A stretch of 64,000 bases of DNA from Alkalihalobacillus sp. CinArs1 (GTDB lineage: Bacteria; Bacillota; Bacilli; Bacillales; Guptibacillaceae). This document shows, piece after piece, positions 50,873-58,675 of this stretch (its first letter is position 1; every line of letters begins with the position of its first letter). The notes beneath the pieces were generated by a model. That model did not search any database. It worked only from the letters and a program-made list of their open reading frames with translations, and was not told where the DNA came from. The position numbers were made by a program, and so were the translations under genes. The DNA lies in NCBI RefSeq assembly GCF_947387515.1, contig NZ_CANDOB010000002.1:434001-498000 (forward strand). The letters are read 5' to 3'.

Positions 50873-52049
50873 ACTACTAGCTAATGGGTATAAAAACTCA
50901 GAGACGTTGTATCAGGATTTTTTAGATGGGAAATTAATTGAAAAAGACGAATATTTCTCAAATGACTTTGTCTTTGTTAAAGAAGCCCCTGACTTCCCAT
51001 TCTATATGGGTAAAGGGAGTGAAGAAGAAAAAAAGCAAGGTTTTCTTAAAGCTTTTAAAGTCATATCTCAATCATATTTAGATATGGATAGAGCACATCT
51101 TCTAGATGAGACGTTTTGGCACTCGTTACTGCTAACACAGAAAAGAGATTTTATTTTGAATAGCTATTCAGATGTTCAAAATGGTAAGAATGTATTTAAC
51201 AATATTGTGCTAAAGAAATTTGATTGGGAGAATTATATCTATAAAATCATCTTAGGAGCGCAATATGTTGTTGATAATATCCAGGATGATAACGAACGTA
51301 ACAGATACTATGGATTAATTGCTGAAAACCTTGATCTTTACAATTACATTATTAAATATGAAATTTTCAGGAATGACAAGTTTCTAATTAATATATTGAG
51401 TATTATAGATGAACTAGACCTATCAAAAGTACTGAAGGCAAAAATCAAAGGACGAGAAGACCTAGGTGACGATGAACGTGTAGGAAGAAGAGTAATATTT
51501 GAATTTAACAAAAGCTATCCAGTAATTATGTCGCCAATGCTCGAAAAGGATGAGCTTAAGAAGCTTTTTGTAGAGTACTTAAGTTATTATCATGAAGTAT
51601 CAGAGCAAGAGGTTTCGTTTAAAGGTGTAGACGGAGAAAGCTATAAAAATGCAGAATCCGTTCAAGTAGATAAGTATGATCCTTATGAAGTAGAGAATAA
51701 TTACTATGAACCAGTAGGATTATCTGGAAAAGACAATCAAGCCAATGCATTTGTAAATGAAGACTTTGTATCCGTTAGTAGTGTTACAAGCACTCAAGTT
51801 AAAGAACCTAGTAAACCAAGTGTAGAAAGTGACACTGAAGAAAAAGATCTTTTGATTGAATATTTGCAAAAACATGATTTGGAGTACATAGATAAGCGTC
51901 ACAAAGGCGGATCTATTTGGGTAATAGGGGATAAGCGGATTGGCTCAATCTTGAAACCTTTGGAAAACTTAGGTATGTACTTTAGGTATAAGGCAGTTGG
52001 GGGGAGAACTTCCAGGTTTAGGTCAGCATGGTTTTGGTATGAGAAGTGA
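50862..52049 (+). CDS. Unrecognised protein, third gene of the GHKL operon
   Basis: 395 residues from ATG 50862, overlapping the previous gene by 11 bases. The first about 240 residues are helical and charged; a spacer of low complexity (about 255-330) follows; the C-terminal about 65 residues (LLIEYLQKHDLEYIDKRHKGG then SIWVIGDKRIGS and FRSAWFWYEK) form a compact basic domain with conserved-looking tryptophans. I associate similar K-GG-x-LWV modules with tails of defence-related proteins and suspect nucleic-acid binding, but this is not established here. No nuclease motif is obvious, so the effector of this system may be hidden in gene 2 or 3. Confidence 0.55.
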   Translation: MEVRLLANGYKNSETLYQDFLDGKLIEKDEYFSNDFVFVKEAPDFPFYMGKGSEEEKKQGFLKAFKVISQSYLDMDRAHLLDETFWHSLLLTQKRDFILNSYSDVQNGKNVFNNIVLKKFDWENYIYKIILGAQYVVDNIQDDNERNRYYGLIAENLDLYNYIIKYEIFRNDKFLINILSIIDELDLSKVLKAKIKGREDLGDDERVGRRVIFEFNKSYPVIMSPMLEKDELKKLFVEYLSYYHEVSEQEVSFKGVDGESYKNAESVQVDKYDPYEVENNYYEPVGLSGKDNQANAFVNEDFVSVSSVTSTQVKEPSKPSVESDTEEKDLLIEYLQKHDLEYIDKRHKGGSIWVIGDKRIGSILKPLENLGMYFRYKAVGGRTSRFRSAWFWYEK

Positions 52050-52123
52050 AAATAATTTCACATTTCATTATAGGTTTCTTTTAAACTTACTAATTTTTAA
52101 ATGATATAAAAAAGGAGAATTAT

Positions 52124-52450
52124 ATGCCAACATACAACAAACTCATTAGAGATAATATTCCACAAATTATTAAAGCCACAGGGAAAGACTTCAATACTAA
52201 AAATCTTAATGATGTTGAATACAAAGAAGAACTCCAAACAAAGCTCAAAGAAGAACTGGAAGAATATCTAAAAGCAACAAAAGACAACGAGTCTATAGAA
52301 GAACTAGCGGATATGTTAGAAATAATCTATTCTTTAACTACTATTCACCATTCTTCAATTGAGAAACTAGAAAAGGTAAGGAAAGAAAAGAAAGTTAAAC
52401 GCGGAGGATTCGAAAAAAAAATTTATTTGATTGATGTGGAAGATGAGTAA
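52124..52450 (+). CDS. MazG-like nucleotide pyrophosphohydrolase
   Basis: 108 residues starting MPTYNKLIRDNIPQII, the typical start of the phosphoribosyl-ATP pyrophosphohydrolase-like branch. The metal-binding EExxE...ExxD pattern is in LKEELEEYLKA and SIEELADMLEIIYSL. The all-alpha NTP-PPase superfamily hydrolyses nucleoside triphosphates or (p)ppGpp-type molecules. AAAAAGGAG precedes the ATG, and its stop overlaps the next helicase start by eight bases. In defence loci such proteins may deplete nucleotides or clear modified NTPs; here it may modulate the helicase-nuclease (inference). Confidence 0.75.
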   Translation: MPTYNKLIRDNIPQIIKATGKDFNTKNLNDVEYKEELQTKLKEELEEYLKATKDNESIEELADMLEIIYSLTTIHHSSIEKLEKVRKEKKVKRGGFEKKIYLIDVEDE

Positions 52451-54866
52451 GGTTCAACTAGTATCTGAAAGACTGTACGACTACCTTGTTCCAGAGATAG
52501 ATCGCTCTGATTCTATTTATATTCTAACTTCATTTGTAATGCGTTCAGGAGTTGATTTACTATATCCCTATTTAAAAGAAGCACTTAAAAGAGGAGCAAG
52601 TGTTAAATTGTGCGCTGGTGATTACCTTTTTGTTACGCAGCCGAAAGCATTAAACTTGTTACTAGAACTTGAAGGAATTGAAGTCCGCTTGTTCCAAAGT
52701 AATGGCCGATCTTTTCATCCAAAAGCTTATCTGTTCGGACAGGAGAAAGGGAATGGAGCATTCTTTGTAGGTTCATCAAATCTATCAAAATCAGCACTTA
52801 CTGGTGGTGTAGAGTGGAACCTCTATGTTACTGAGAGTAGTGCACCATCGACATATGAAGAAGCAGAAGATCAGTTTCTACATACCTTCTACCATGAAAA
52901 CACCATTCCTCTAAATGATGAAACTTTAAAGTCTTATTATAATAGGTACGAACAGTACCATTTAAACCATCCTGAGCTTCATCAAACTTGGACTGATTTA
53001 GAAGAAATCGATATGACAATAGGTGTTCCCTCTTCACAAGATAAGATAAAAGAACGCGGTGAGGTATATGAGGTGAATACACAAACTGAGTTAACACCTA
53101 GACCAGCTCAAAGAGAAGCTCTCGAAGCGCTAGAATCAACTCTTGAAGAGGATTATACAAGCGCAATGGTGGTATTACCAACTGGAATAGGGAAGACATA
53201 TCTAGCTGCTTTTTTTGCTCGTTCGTTTAAAAGGGTTCTTTTTATTGCCCATAGAGAAGAGATTTTGTATCAAGCGAAGCGTTCCTTCCATCATGTTATT
53301 CACAATCGTTCTACAGGTATTTACAATGGTAAGGAAAAAGAGATGGCTGATATGATGTTTGCTTCTGTTTTCACTATCGGACAGGAAAAGAATTTACATC
53401 GCTTTTCTCCTGATGAATTTGATCTTATTGTGGTGGATGAATTTCACCACGCAGCTGCACCTTCTTATCAAGGGATAATAGATTACTTTAATCCTAAGTT
53501 CCTATTAGGTATAACCGCAACCCCTGACAGGATGGACAACAAGGACGTCTATGCACTGTGTAATGGAAATGTGGCTTATAACATGCATTTTATAGAAGCA
53601 ATTGAGCAAGACTGGCTGACTCCATTTCGTTACTATGGTGTTTATGATGAGACAGACTATTCGAGCATTACCTGGTTGGGGAATAAATACGATAAAGAAG
53701 AGTTGTTACAAGTACAACTTAAGGAAGAATTAGCCCAAAAAATCCTGGAAGCATGGCTTCAATATAAGCAAACAAGGTCGATTGGATTTTGTTCTTCAAT
53801 CAGACAAGCCGTGTTTCTAGCTAATTATTTCAATCAGAATGGCTATAAAGCTATTAGCTTACATTCCAAATCGGATTATAATAGAGCAGAAGCGATCCAA
53901 AGTTTATCTTCTGGTGAAATAGACATAATTTTTACGGTAGATCTATTTAATGAAGGTGTGGATATTCCCCCTGTAGATACTTTGCTGTTCGCAAGACCAA
54001 CTGAATCATTGACCGTCTTTACCCAGCAGGTGGGTAGAGGGCTGAGGTTATTTGAAGGTAAATCTTATTGTAATATTATCGACCTGATTGGAAACTATCG
54101 TAATGCTGATATTAAACTCTCTTTGTTTGATACGGCCCCGGCTAAAGATACTAGAACAAATAATGTTGAACCTGTTGTCCCAGCTAATTGCGAGTTAAAC
54201 CTGGACTTAAAAGTTATTGATTTACTGCAGGAGCTTAATCGCAAAAAGCAGCCACGTAAGGAGAAGTTGTATGATGCTTATTATAATGTAAAGCTAGAAC
54301 TTGGGGGGCGTCCAAGTTATACAGAGCTCCACCGGAAAGGCTCTGAAGAAAGTAAAGGATATAAGCAGGAGTTTAAGTCATACATAGGTTTTCTTGATTG
54401 GGCAGACGAACTGGATGAGAACGAAAAGGAAGTATTTAATAAGCATAGTAAGTGGATTACAGAGGTTGAGCGAACAAACATGACCAAGAGTTATAAGATG
54501 GTCGTTCTTAAGTATATGTTAAGTAGAGGGGTAGAACATTGGTTAGATTCTGTTGCGCCAACCGAAGTAGCTCCCTTTTTCCACCAATACCTTACTGAGG
54601 TGGACTACCGAAAATTAAAAGATTTCTCAGATAAAACAACGAAAAAATTATGGGTATATGATGAAAAGAAAGTAAGTAATTTGATTGCAATCATGCCGAT
54701 GACTAAGTGGAGTGGTAGTTCCAAGGGGTTAGTTTTATTCGAAGATAATGTATTTCAATTTAATGTTGAAGTTGCTAATGAAGAAGAAAACAACTATTTA
54801 TACAACTGGACAAAGGAAATATGTGAGTATCGATTGCGTGAGCACTTTGAGAAAAAAGCTAAATAA
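52443..54866 (+). CDS. PLD-nuclease/SF2 helicase fusion, probable restriction protein
   Basis: 807 residues if started at ATG 52443, which overlaps the MazG-like stop; ATG 52434 and TTG 52431 are in frame. The N-terminal about 170 residues are a phospholipase-D-type nuclease domain with one H-x-K motif (SFHPKAYLFGQ, H92 and K94) followed by VGSSNLSKSAL. A superfamily 2 helicase follows: Walker A VLPTGIGKTY, Walker B VVDEFHHAAA, GITATPDRMDN and QQVGRGLRLFEG. The C-terminal 200 residues are of unknown type. SauUSI and related type IV or DUF3427 proteins share this plan and cleave modified or foreign DNA; the present protein is shorter and lacks a recognisable SRA domain. Confidence 0.78.
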   Translation: MSKVQLVSERLYDYLVPEIDRSDSIYILTSFVMRSGVDLLYPYLKEALKRGASVKLCAGDYLFVTQPKALNLLLELEGIEVRLFQSNGRSFHPKAYLFGQEKGNGAFFVGSSNLSKSALTGGVEWNLYVTESSAPSTYEEAEDQFLHTFYHENTIPLNDETLKSYYNRYEQYHLNHPELHQTWTDLEEIDMTIGVPSSQDKIKERGEVYEVNTQTELTPRPAQREALEALESTLEEDYTSAMVVLPTGIGKTYLAAFFARSFKRVLFIAHREEILYQAKRSFHHVIHNRSTGIYNGKEKEMADMMFASVFTIGQEKNLHRFSPDEFDLIVVDEFHHAAAPSYQGIIDYFNPKFLLGITATPDRMDNKDVYALCNGNVAYNMHFIEAIEQDWLTPFRYYGVYDETDYSSITWLGNKYDKEELLQVQLKEELAQKILEAWLQYKQTRSIGFCSSIRQAVFLANYFNQNGYKAISLHSKSDYNRAEAIQSLSSGEIDIIFTVDLFNEGVDIPPVDTLLFARPTESLTVFTQQVGRGLRLFEGKSYCNIIDLIGNYRNADIKLSLFDTAPAKDTRTNNVEPVVPANCELNLDLKVIDLLQELNRKKQPRKEKLYDAYYNVKLELGGRPSYTELHRKGSEESKGYKQEFKSYIGFLDWADELDENEKEVFNKHSKWITEVERTNMTKSYKMVVLKYMLSRGVEHWLDSVAPTEVAPFFHQYLTEVDYRKLKDFSDKTTKKLWVYDEKKVSNLIAIMPMTKWSGSSKGLVLFEDNVFQFNVEVANEEENNYLYNWTKEICEYRLREHFEKKAK

Positions 54867-54944
54867 TGGCTATATATTACCGATATAGAAAGTATACACA
54901 CCTTTAAAGATTACTAAATCAGTTAGAAGGTAGGTAATATATTC

Positions 54945-55055
54945 ATGTATTCTTTCTTAGTAAAATCAGCTAAAGCTGGATTTGTTGTTAATGTCATTTT
55001 AGGTACAGTAGTAGGAGCTCTAGCATTTTTTGATTTGATTCATATATCTTTCTAA
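54945..55055 (+). CDS. Short hydrophobic peptide, 36 aa
   Basis: ATG 54945 opens 36 codons to TAA 55053-55055: MYSFLVKSAKAGFVVNVILG followed by TVVGALAFFDLIHISF. It has a single hydrophobic helix and a basic N-terminus. AGAAGGTAGG lies upstream. A terminator follows at 55091. The size and character fit a type I toxin-like or stress membrane peptide, but no antisense RNA gene is evident and the call is weak. It is the last candidate gene of the island. Confidence 0.4.
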   Translation: MYSFLVKSAKAGFVVNVILGTVVGALAFFDLIHISF

Positions 55056-55090
55056 TTCTTTAAAAAGTAATGCTATTAGTTACCTAATAA

Positions 55091-55118
55091 AAACGCTCAG
55101 GCATCTGAGCGTTTTTTA
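55091..55118 (+). terminator. Terminator at island right edge
   Basis: AACGCTCAG and CTGAGCGTT form a nine-base stem around GCAT, then TTTTTATT. Almost the same element (AACGCTCA...TGAGCGTTTTTTATTATGA) stands at 62957-62985 before the intact metal-dependent hydrolase, so the terminator was duplicated with the gene. Confidence 0.9.
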
Positions 55119-55229
55119 TTATGAAATCTGAAGGTTTGTATGTAGCTAAATCGAATATTTAAAGAGCAGGTGGACATTTATAGAGTCTCATTTTTAAAAT
55201 GTTTGTTAAACACCTTAGGGTGGGTTTCT

Positions 55230-55742
55230 ATGAAAATCACACGCCTTGGTCACGCCATGTACCTATTAACAAGTAAGTCTGGTAAATGACATCTAATCGA
55301 TCCTTTCTTCGATATGAATCCTGGCTGTCCGGATGAGTATCAGACAGAGGAATTTATGAAGAGCATCTATACGGTGTTTTTAACACATGGGTATTTTGAT
55401 CATACGAGCGGGCTTGAGAAACTGCTTGTACATAACCCTGAATGTATAATTGTTGCCCAGTATGAGCTTGCGATGATTTTTATTGCAAGAGGGGGTTCAG
55501 AATGCTTTTTCGCTTAATTTCGGTGGCACGTGTCAGTTAGAAGACGTGGCAACAACGATGGTGCAAGCAAAGCATACATCGAGCTACAAGGAAACAGAGG
55601 GGACGCTGGTCTATGCTGGAGAAGCGGCAGGATATGTGTTTGATTTTACAGATGACCTATATGCTCTATCATTCTAGAGACACTGCCCTCATGATAGACA
55701 TGAAGTTGATTCAAGATGTCTATGAACCTACTATTGCAATTC
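55230..55742 (+). pseudogene. Broken copy of the metal-dependent hydrolase gene
   Basis: The sequence follows the intact gene at 63082-63855 closely: MKITRLGHAMYLLTSKSGK, then a stop where the intact gene has KRYLVD, then IDPFFDMNPGCPDEYQTEEF. The metal motif is THGYFDHTSG against THGHFDHASG, so one ligand histidine is lost. A frameshift near 55490 and further stops follow. It ends at DVYEPTIAIL, where the homology stops abruptly and an unrelated sequence begins. Confidence 0.9.
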
Positions 55743-55966
55743 TATAGCGACGCTGGTTTAAGGGAGGATCCACGGCGTTTATGCTGACTTCGGCGCTGTA
55801 TCATCGTAATGGTGAAGATTCTGTCGCGCTTTCCGTGTTCGTTCAAGATGAGAAGCGGTACGAGTTGTTGTGGATTCGGAATGTTTTTCATGATTTTTTG
55901 AAGGCGATGGTCGAAGATCGTGATTTTAGAGAGAGGGCAATTCATAAGTTAGGGAATATGAACTAG
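55743..55966 (+). pseudogene. C-terminal fragment of an unrelated (serine hydrolase-like) gene
   Basis: Directly after the hydrolase relic, an open frame reads RRWFKGGSTAFMLTSALYHR then NGEDSVALSVFVQDEKRYEL and ends with RERAIHKLGNMN at TAG 55964-55966. It is not part of the hydrolase. The KGGS strand and WFKGGS-to-helix order resemble the C-terminus of beta-lactamase-like serine hydrolases, but this is a guess. The fragment lacks a start and is followed by a perfect terminator, which suggests that it is the intact 3' end of a gene whose 5' part was replaced. Confidence 0.6.
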
Positions 55967-55967
55967 G

Positions 55968-55999
55968 TGGTCTGGCATTATGCCAGACCATTTTTTTTT
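55968..55999 (+). terminator. Terminator after the chimeric pseudogene
   Basis: TGGTCTGGCAT and ATGCCAGACCA form an 11-base perfect stem with a one-base loop region, followed by nine T residues. Confidence 0.93.
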
Positions 56000-56164
56000 G
56001 CGATAGAGGGGCTTTCTCCATTTAGAAAGCTGCTACTCCGGAAACATGGGGATGTCGTTGAGAGGTAGAAAGACCTATTTTAAGCTGGCATCCATAAAGA
56101 CCTGCATTTTCGTTGGTGAGGTACATAGCTTTAATAGAGCTATGGTGGAAGGAGGAAGTGGTCG

Positions 56165-56998
56165 TTGAAAAAAACGCTCGTTGTTTTGCTTATTGTTTTA
56201 CTAGTTGGAGTGGGAGGGTTTGCGGTTGATCAGTTTTTAGATGATGAATCAGTACCTGAGGTGTCTGAGGTCGAGGAAAATGAGCGAGTGGAAGAGGAAG
56301 CGGAGGAAACCTTAGAACCAGCTGTTGAAGTGAAGCCAGGTGACTTAACAGGCAAATGGACTCGGAATATCCTCCATTACACGGGACATCTCAACATACT
56401 AGACGTAACGGAAGAGCGTTTTCGATTCACGCTGAATGTCATCGCAGGTGCGAATGTTGGGGGTATGGAAGGGGAGGCGGTGATTTCAGGCGACAGTGCT
56501 ACATTCAAGACGTCTGAAATCAATTGTGAGCTTACGTTTCATTTTTCAGAGGACCTCATCACGATCGAACAAAGTGATGAATGCATGATCTGGGGTGGTG
56601 TCGGAACGTTCTTCAACGGAGAGTATGAGCGAGGGGATGTGAAGATCGAGACAGATCTCATCGAGCAAGGCGTTCTCTCTGAATCAGAAGATCACCTTTT
56701 TAAAGATGTGGTTGGAAACGACTATGAGCTGTATTTAAATAATTTCAATGTCTATATGGAAGTTGAAGATCACGATGGACTTGAAACAAAAGTGATAAAG
56801 GGGTTTGTGAGAGGAATCGCCGCTTCAAATGGCGGAATCATCATGATCAACGAGCAGTATGTTTATGCTGCTGTGACGGATTCTGATGTGATTCGTTATC
56901 ACTCAAACGATCCAGAGTACAAAGGAAAATTGCCGGTAACGATTTCGGAGTGGGTAGATGAGATGGTGATGGATGAGGTTGTGATGGAGAGTGACTAG
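56165..56998 (+). CDS. Membrane-anchored extracytoplasmic protein, unknown function
   Basis: 277 residues from TTG 56165, with GGAAGGAGGAAG upstream. The N-terminal hydrophobic helix (KKTLVVLLIVLLVGVGGFAV) has no lipobox cysteine, so it is a signal anchor or cleavable signal. An acidic linker (about 27-60, EVEENERVEEEAEETLE) leads to two beta-rich domains; the first (KWTRNILHYTGHLNILDVTE) resembles lipocalin-like or Gram-positive extracellular beta sandwiches and contains two cysteines (INCELT and DECMIW). The protein probably faces the cell wall. No family is recognised. Confidence 0.6.
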   Translation: MKKTLVVLLIVLLVGVGGFAVDQFLDDESVPEVSEVEENERVEEEAEETLEPAVEVKPGDLTGKWTRNILHYTGHLNILDVTEERFRFTLNVIAGANVGGMEGEAVISGDSATFKTSEINCELTFHFSEDLITIEQSDECMIWGGVGTFFNGEYERGDVKIETDLIEQGVLSESEDHLFKDVVGNDYELYLNNFNVYMEVEDHDGLETKVIKGFVRGIAASNGGIIMINEQYVYAAVTDSDVIRYHSNDPEYKGKLPVTISEWVDEMVMDEVVMESD

Positions 56999-57010
56999 CT
57001 AGTACCAAAA

Positions 57011-57050
57011 AGAAGAGCCTGGGGGTATGCTGCCATTCCAGGCTTTTCGA
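57011..57050. terminator. Hairpin terminator after the anchored protein
   Basis: AGCCTGG and CCAGGCT form the stem with a long loop, followed by TTTTC; A-rich flank on the left. It may serve both this gene and the convergent IclR gene. Confidence 0.65.
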
Positions 57051-57164
57051 TATAACAGTAGCGTTGTAGCTTCTTCTTTCTGCTAAAACTACTAAATCTA
57101 AAAAGAGTACAAAGAAAAAAACAGCAATCCAGAAAGTGTCCCAGTTTTAATATAACAGGTGAGA

Positions 57165-57183
57165 GGGACAATGAACCTGTCCC
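57165..57183. repeat. Dispersed GGGACA...TGTCCC hairpin repeat, copy C
   Basis: GGGACAATGAACCTGTCCC, with inverted GGGACA/TGTCCC arms, shares the AATGAACCTGT loop with copy B. Located between the anchored protein gene and the iclR gene. Confidence 0.55.
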
Positions 57184-57198
57184 TGTGTCCCTAGACGG

Positions 57199-57957
57199 CT
57201 ATTTAGACGAATAACCAAGCCTTTTTGAGATTTCATTTCCTGCTTCCTGTAAGATAGGAAGGAATTCTGCAAGGTGCTGTTCAGTCATTTGTTGCACTGT
57301 ACCTGTTATACTGACTGCGTATGTTGGTTTACCTTGGTGGTCAAAAATCGGTACGGCGATACATCGGATGCCTTCTTCGTGTTCTTCATCGTCGATTGCA
57401 TAACCGCTTTCTCTGATTCTCGCTAACTCCGCTTCGTAACGCTCTTTGCTCGTGATTGTATGATCAGTGAAACGTGTTAGTTCTCTCGTTTCAAAGAAAT
57501 CTTTAAGCTGATCGCTAGTGTAGTAGGCTGAAATCGCTTTTCCTACTCCTGTGCAGTGAAGTGGAGCTTTTCTCCCGGTGCGGGAGTAGATGCGAATGGT
57601 CGATTGTGATTCTACTTTATCAATGTAAATCACTTGATGATCTTCCTCGATCATCACGAGGTGTGAAATCTTCTGTGTTCGTTCACTTAATTGCTCGAGC
57701 ACGTCTCGTGCAACGTCCAATATGTTTAAATTATCAACGACGACGTGATACATCTCAATAAATTTCAGGCCGAGCTGGTAAGAGCTATGATCAGGTGTTC
57801 GTTGAATATACTGATGTGACTCGAGCGTGGAAACAAGCCGGTGGATGGTGCTTTTGGCAACGTCCAGCTTATTCGCGAGCTCAGTAATGCCGAGTCCTCC
57901 TTGGTGTTCTTTTAATATATTTAATATCTGAAGTGATCGATCAACTGACTGTATCAT
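57199..57957 (-). CDS. kdgR: IclR family transcriptional regulator, KdgR-like
   Basis: 252 residues: N-terminal winged helix (SVDRSLQILNILKEHQGGLGITELANKLDVAKSTIHRLVSTLE) and C-terminal IclR effector domain (HCTGVGKAISAYY, GYAIDDEEHEEGIRCIAVPIFD). IclR proteins that lie next to KDG kinase and KDPG aldolase genes control sugar-acid use and respond to 2-keto-3-deoxygluconate; the same is predicted. It is the last gene of the minus-strand operon, so it also regulates itself. The operators are expected to be the two tandem palindromes at 62661-62697. Confidence 0.85.
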   Translation of the reverse strand: MIQSVDRSLQILNILKEHQGGLGITELANKLDVAKSTIHRLVSTLESHQYIQRTPDHSSYQLGLKFIEMYHVVVDNLNILDVARDVLEQLSERTQKISHLVMIEEDHQVIYIDKVESQSTIRIYSRTGRKAPLHCTGVGKAISAYYTSDQLKDFFETRELTRFTDHTITSKERYEAELARIRESGYAIDDEEHEEGIRCIAVPIFDHQGKPTYAVSITGTVQQMTEQHLAEFLPILQEAGNEISKRLGYSSK

Positions 57958-58002
57958 AAAACCCTTCCTTTCTCGGACTGGTGGCCGCTCAAATTCTTTA
58001 CT

Positions 58003-58662
58003 TTAGTTCGAACTGACCAATGCAGCACGTCCTTTTTGAACTTCTTCGGTATAGTCCCTTGCGAGTGTTTCAAGATCTCCCCACCGCTCTTGGTCGATTA
58101 ATTCTTTTTGTAAAAGGGAGCCGCCGACACCTACAGCAACTGCGCCAGCACGAATGTATTCTGCCGTATTATGTAGGTTGACACCACCAGTTGGCATCAT
58201 GTTCACATGATTCAGCGGGCCTTTCACATCTTTGATGAATTTAGGTCCAAGTACGCTTGCTGGGAATACTTTCACAAGGTCAGCCCCGCATTCTTGGGCA
58301 TTTAATATTTCGGTTGGTGTGAAAACGCCTGGTATCACAATTTTACCATAACGGTTTGCCAATTTTATGGTGCCTTCATCAATTGTCGGTGCGAAGATGA
58401 AGTCTGCCCCAGCGTGAATGGCTATGTTCGCTGATTGCTCATCGAGTACGGTACCTGCACCGATGACGGCTCGACCTCTGAAGGTTTGACTTGCTTCCTT
58501 AAGGACACCAAGGGCATCCTCCGAATCTAGTGTGACTTCTACTGCAGTAATTCCCCCGTCGATGAGGCATTCAATCACTTTAATGACCTTGTTGCGATCG
58601 ATTTTACGAACAACAGCTACAATTCCACCATCCATCATTTTGGTAAGGTTCTCCTGTTTCAT
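58003..58662 (-). CDS. kdgA: KDPG/KHG aldolase
   Basis: 219 residues with the family signature GGITAVEVTLDSEDALGVL, GAGTVLDEQSA and DLVKVFPASVLGPKFIKDVKGPL (Schiff-base lysine in VKVFP). It cleaves 2-keto-3-deoxy-6-phosphogluconate to pyruvate and glyceraldehyde 3-phosphate (or works on 4-hydroxy-2-oxoglutarate) in the cytoplasm. ATG 58662 lies behind AAAAGGAGTGG; the extension to 58722 overlaps the upstream kinase gene. It follows the KDG kinase with a 13-base gap. Confidence 0.92.
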   Translation of the reverse strand: MKQENLTKMMDGGIVAVVRKIDRNKVIKVIECLIDGGITAVEVTLDSEDALGVLKEASQTFRGRAVIGAGTVLDEQSANIAIHAGADFIFAPTIDEGTIKLANRYGKIVIPGVFTPTEILNAQECGADLVKVFPASVLGPKFIKDVKGPLNHVNMMPTGGVNLHNTAEYIRAGAVAVGVGGSLLQKELIDQERWGDLETLARDYTEEVQKGRAALVSSN

Positions 58663-58675
58663 ACGCCCACTCCTT

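Noticed and set aside
36300-55060. Integrated prophage or ICE
   Set aside because: No integrase, portal, capsid, terminase, relaxase or conjugation genes are present; the content is defence-type only.
55314-55677. Two short frames in the hydrolase copy as separate genes
   Set aside because: They are pieces of one disrupted hydrolase gene, as shown by comparison with the intact copy at 63082.
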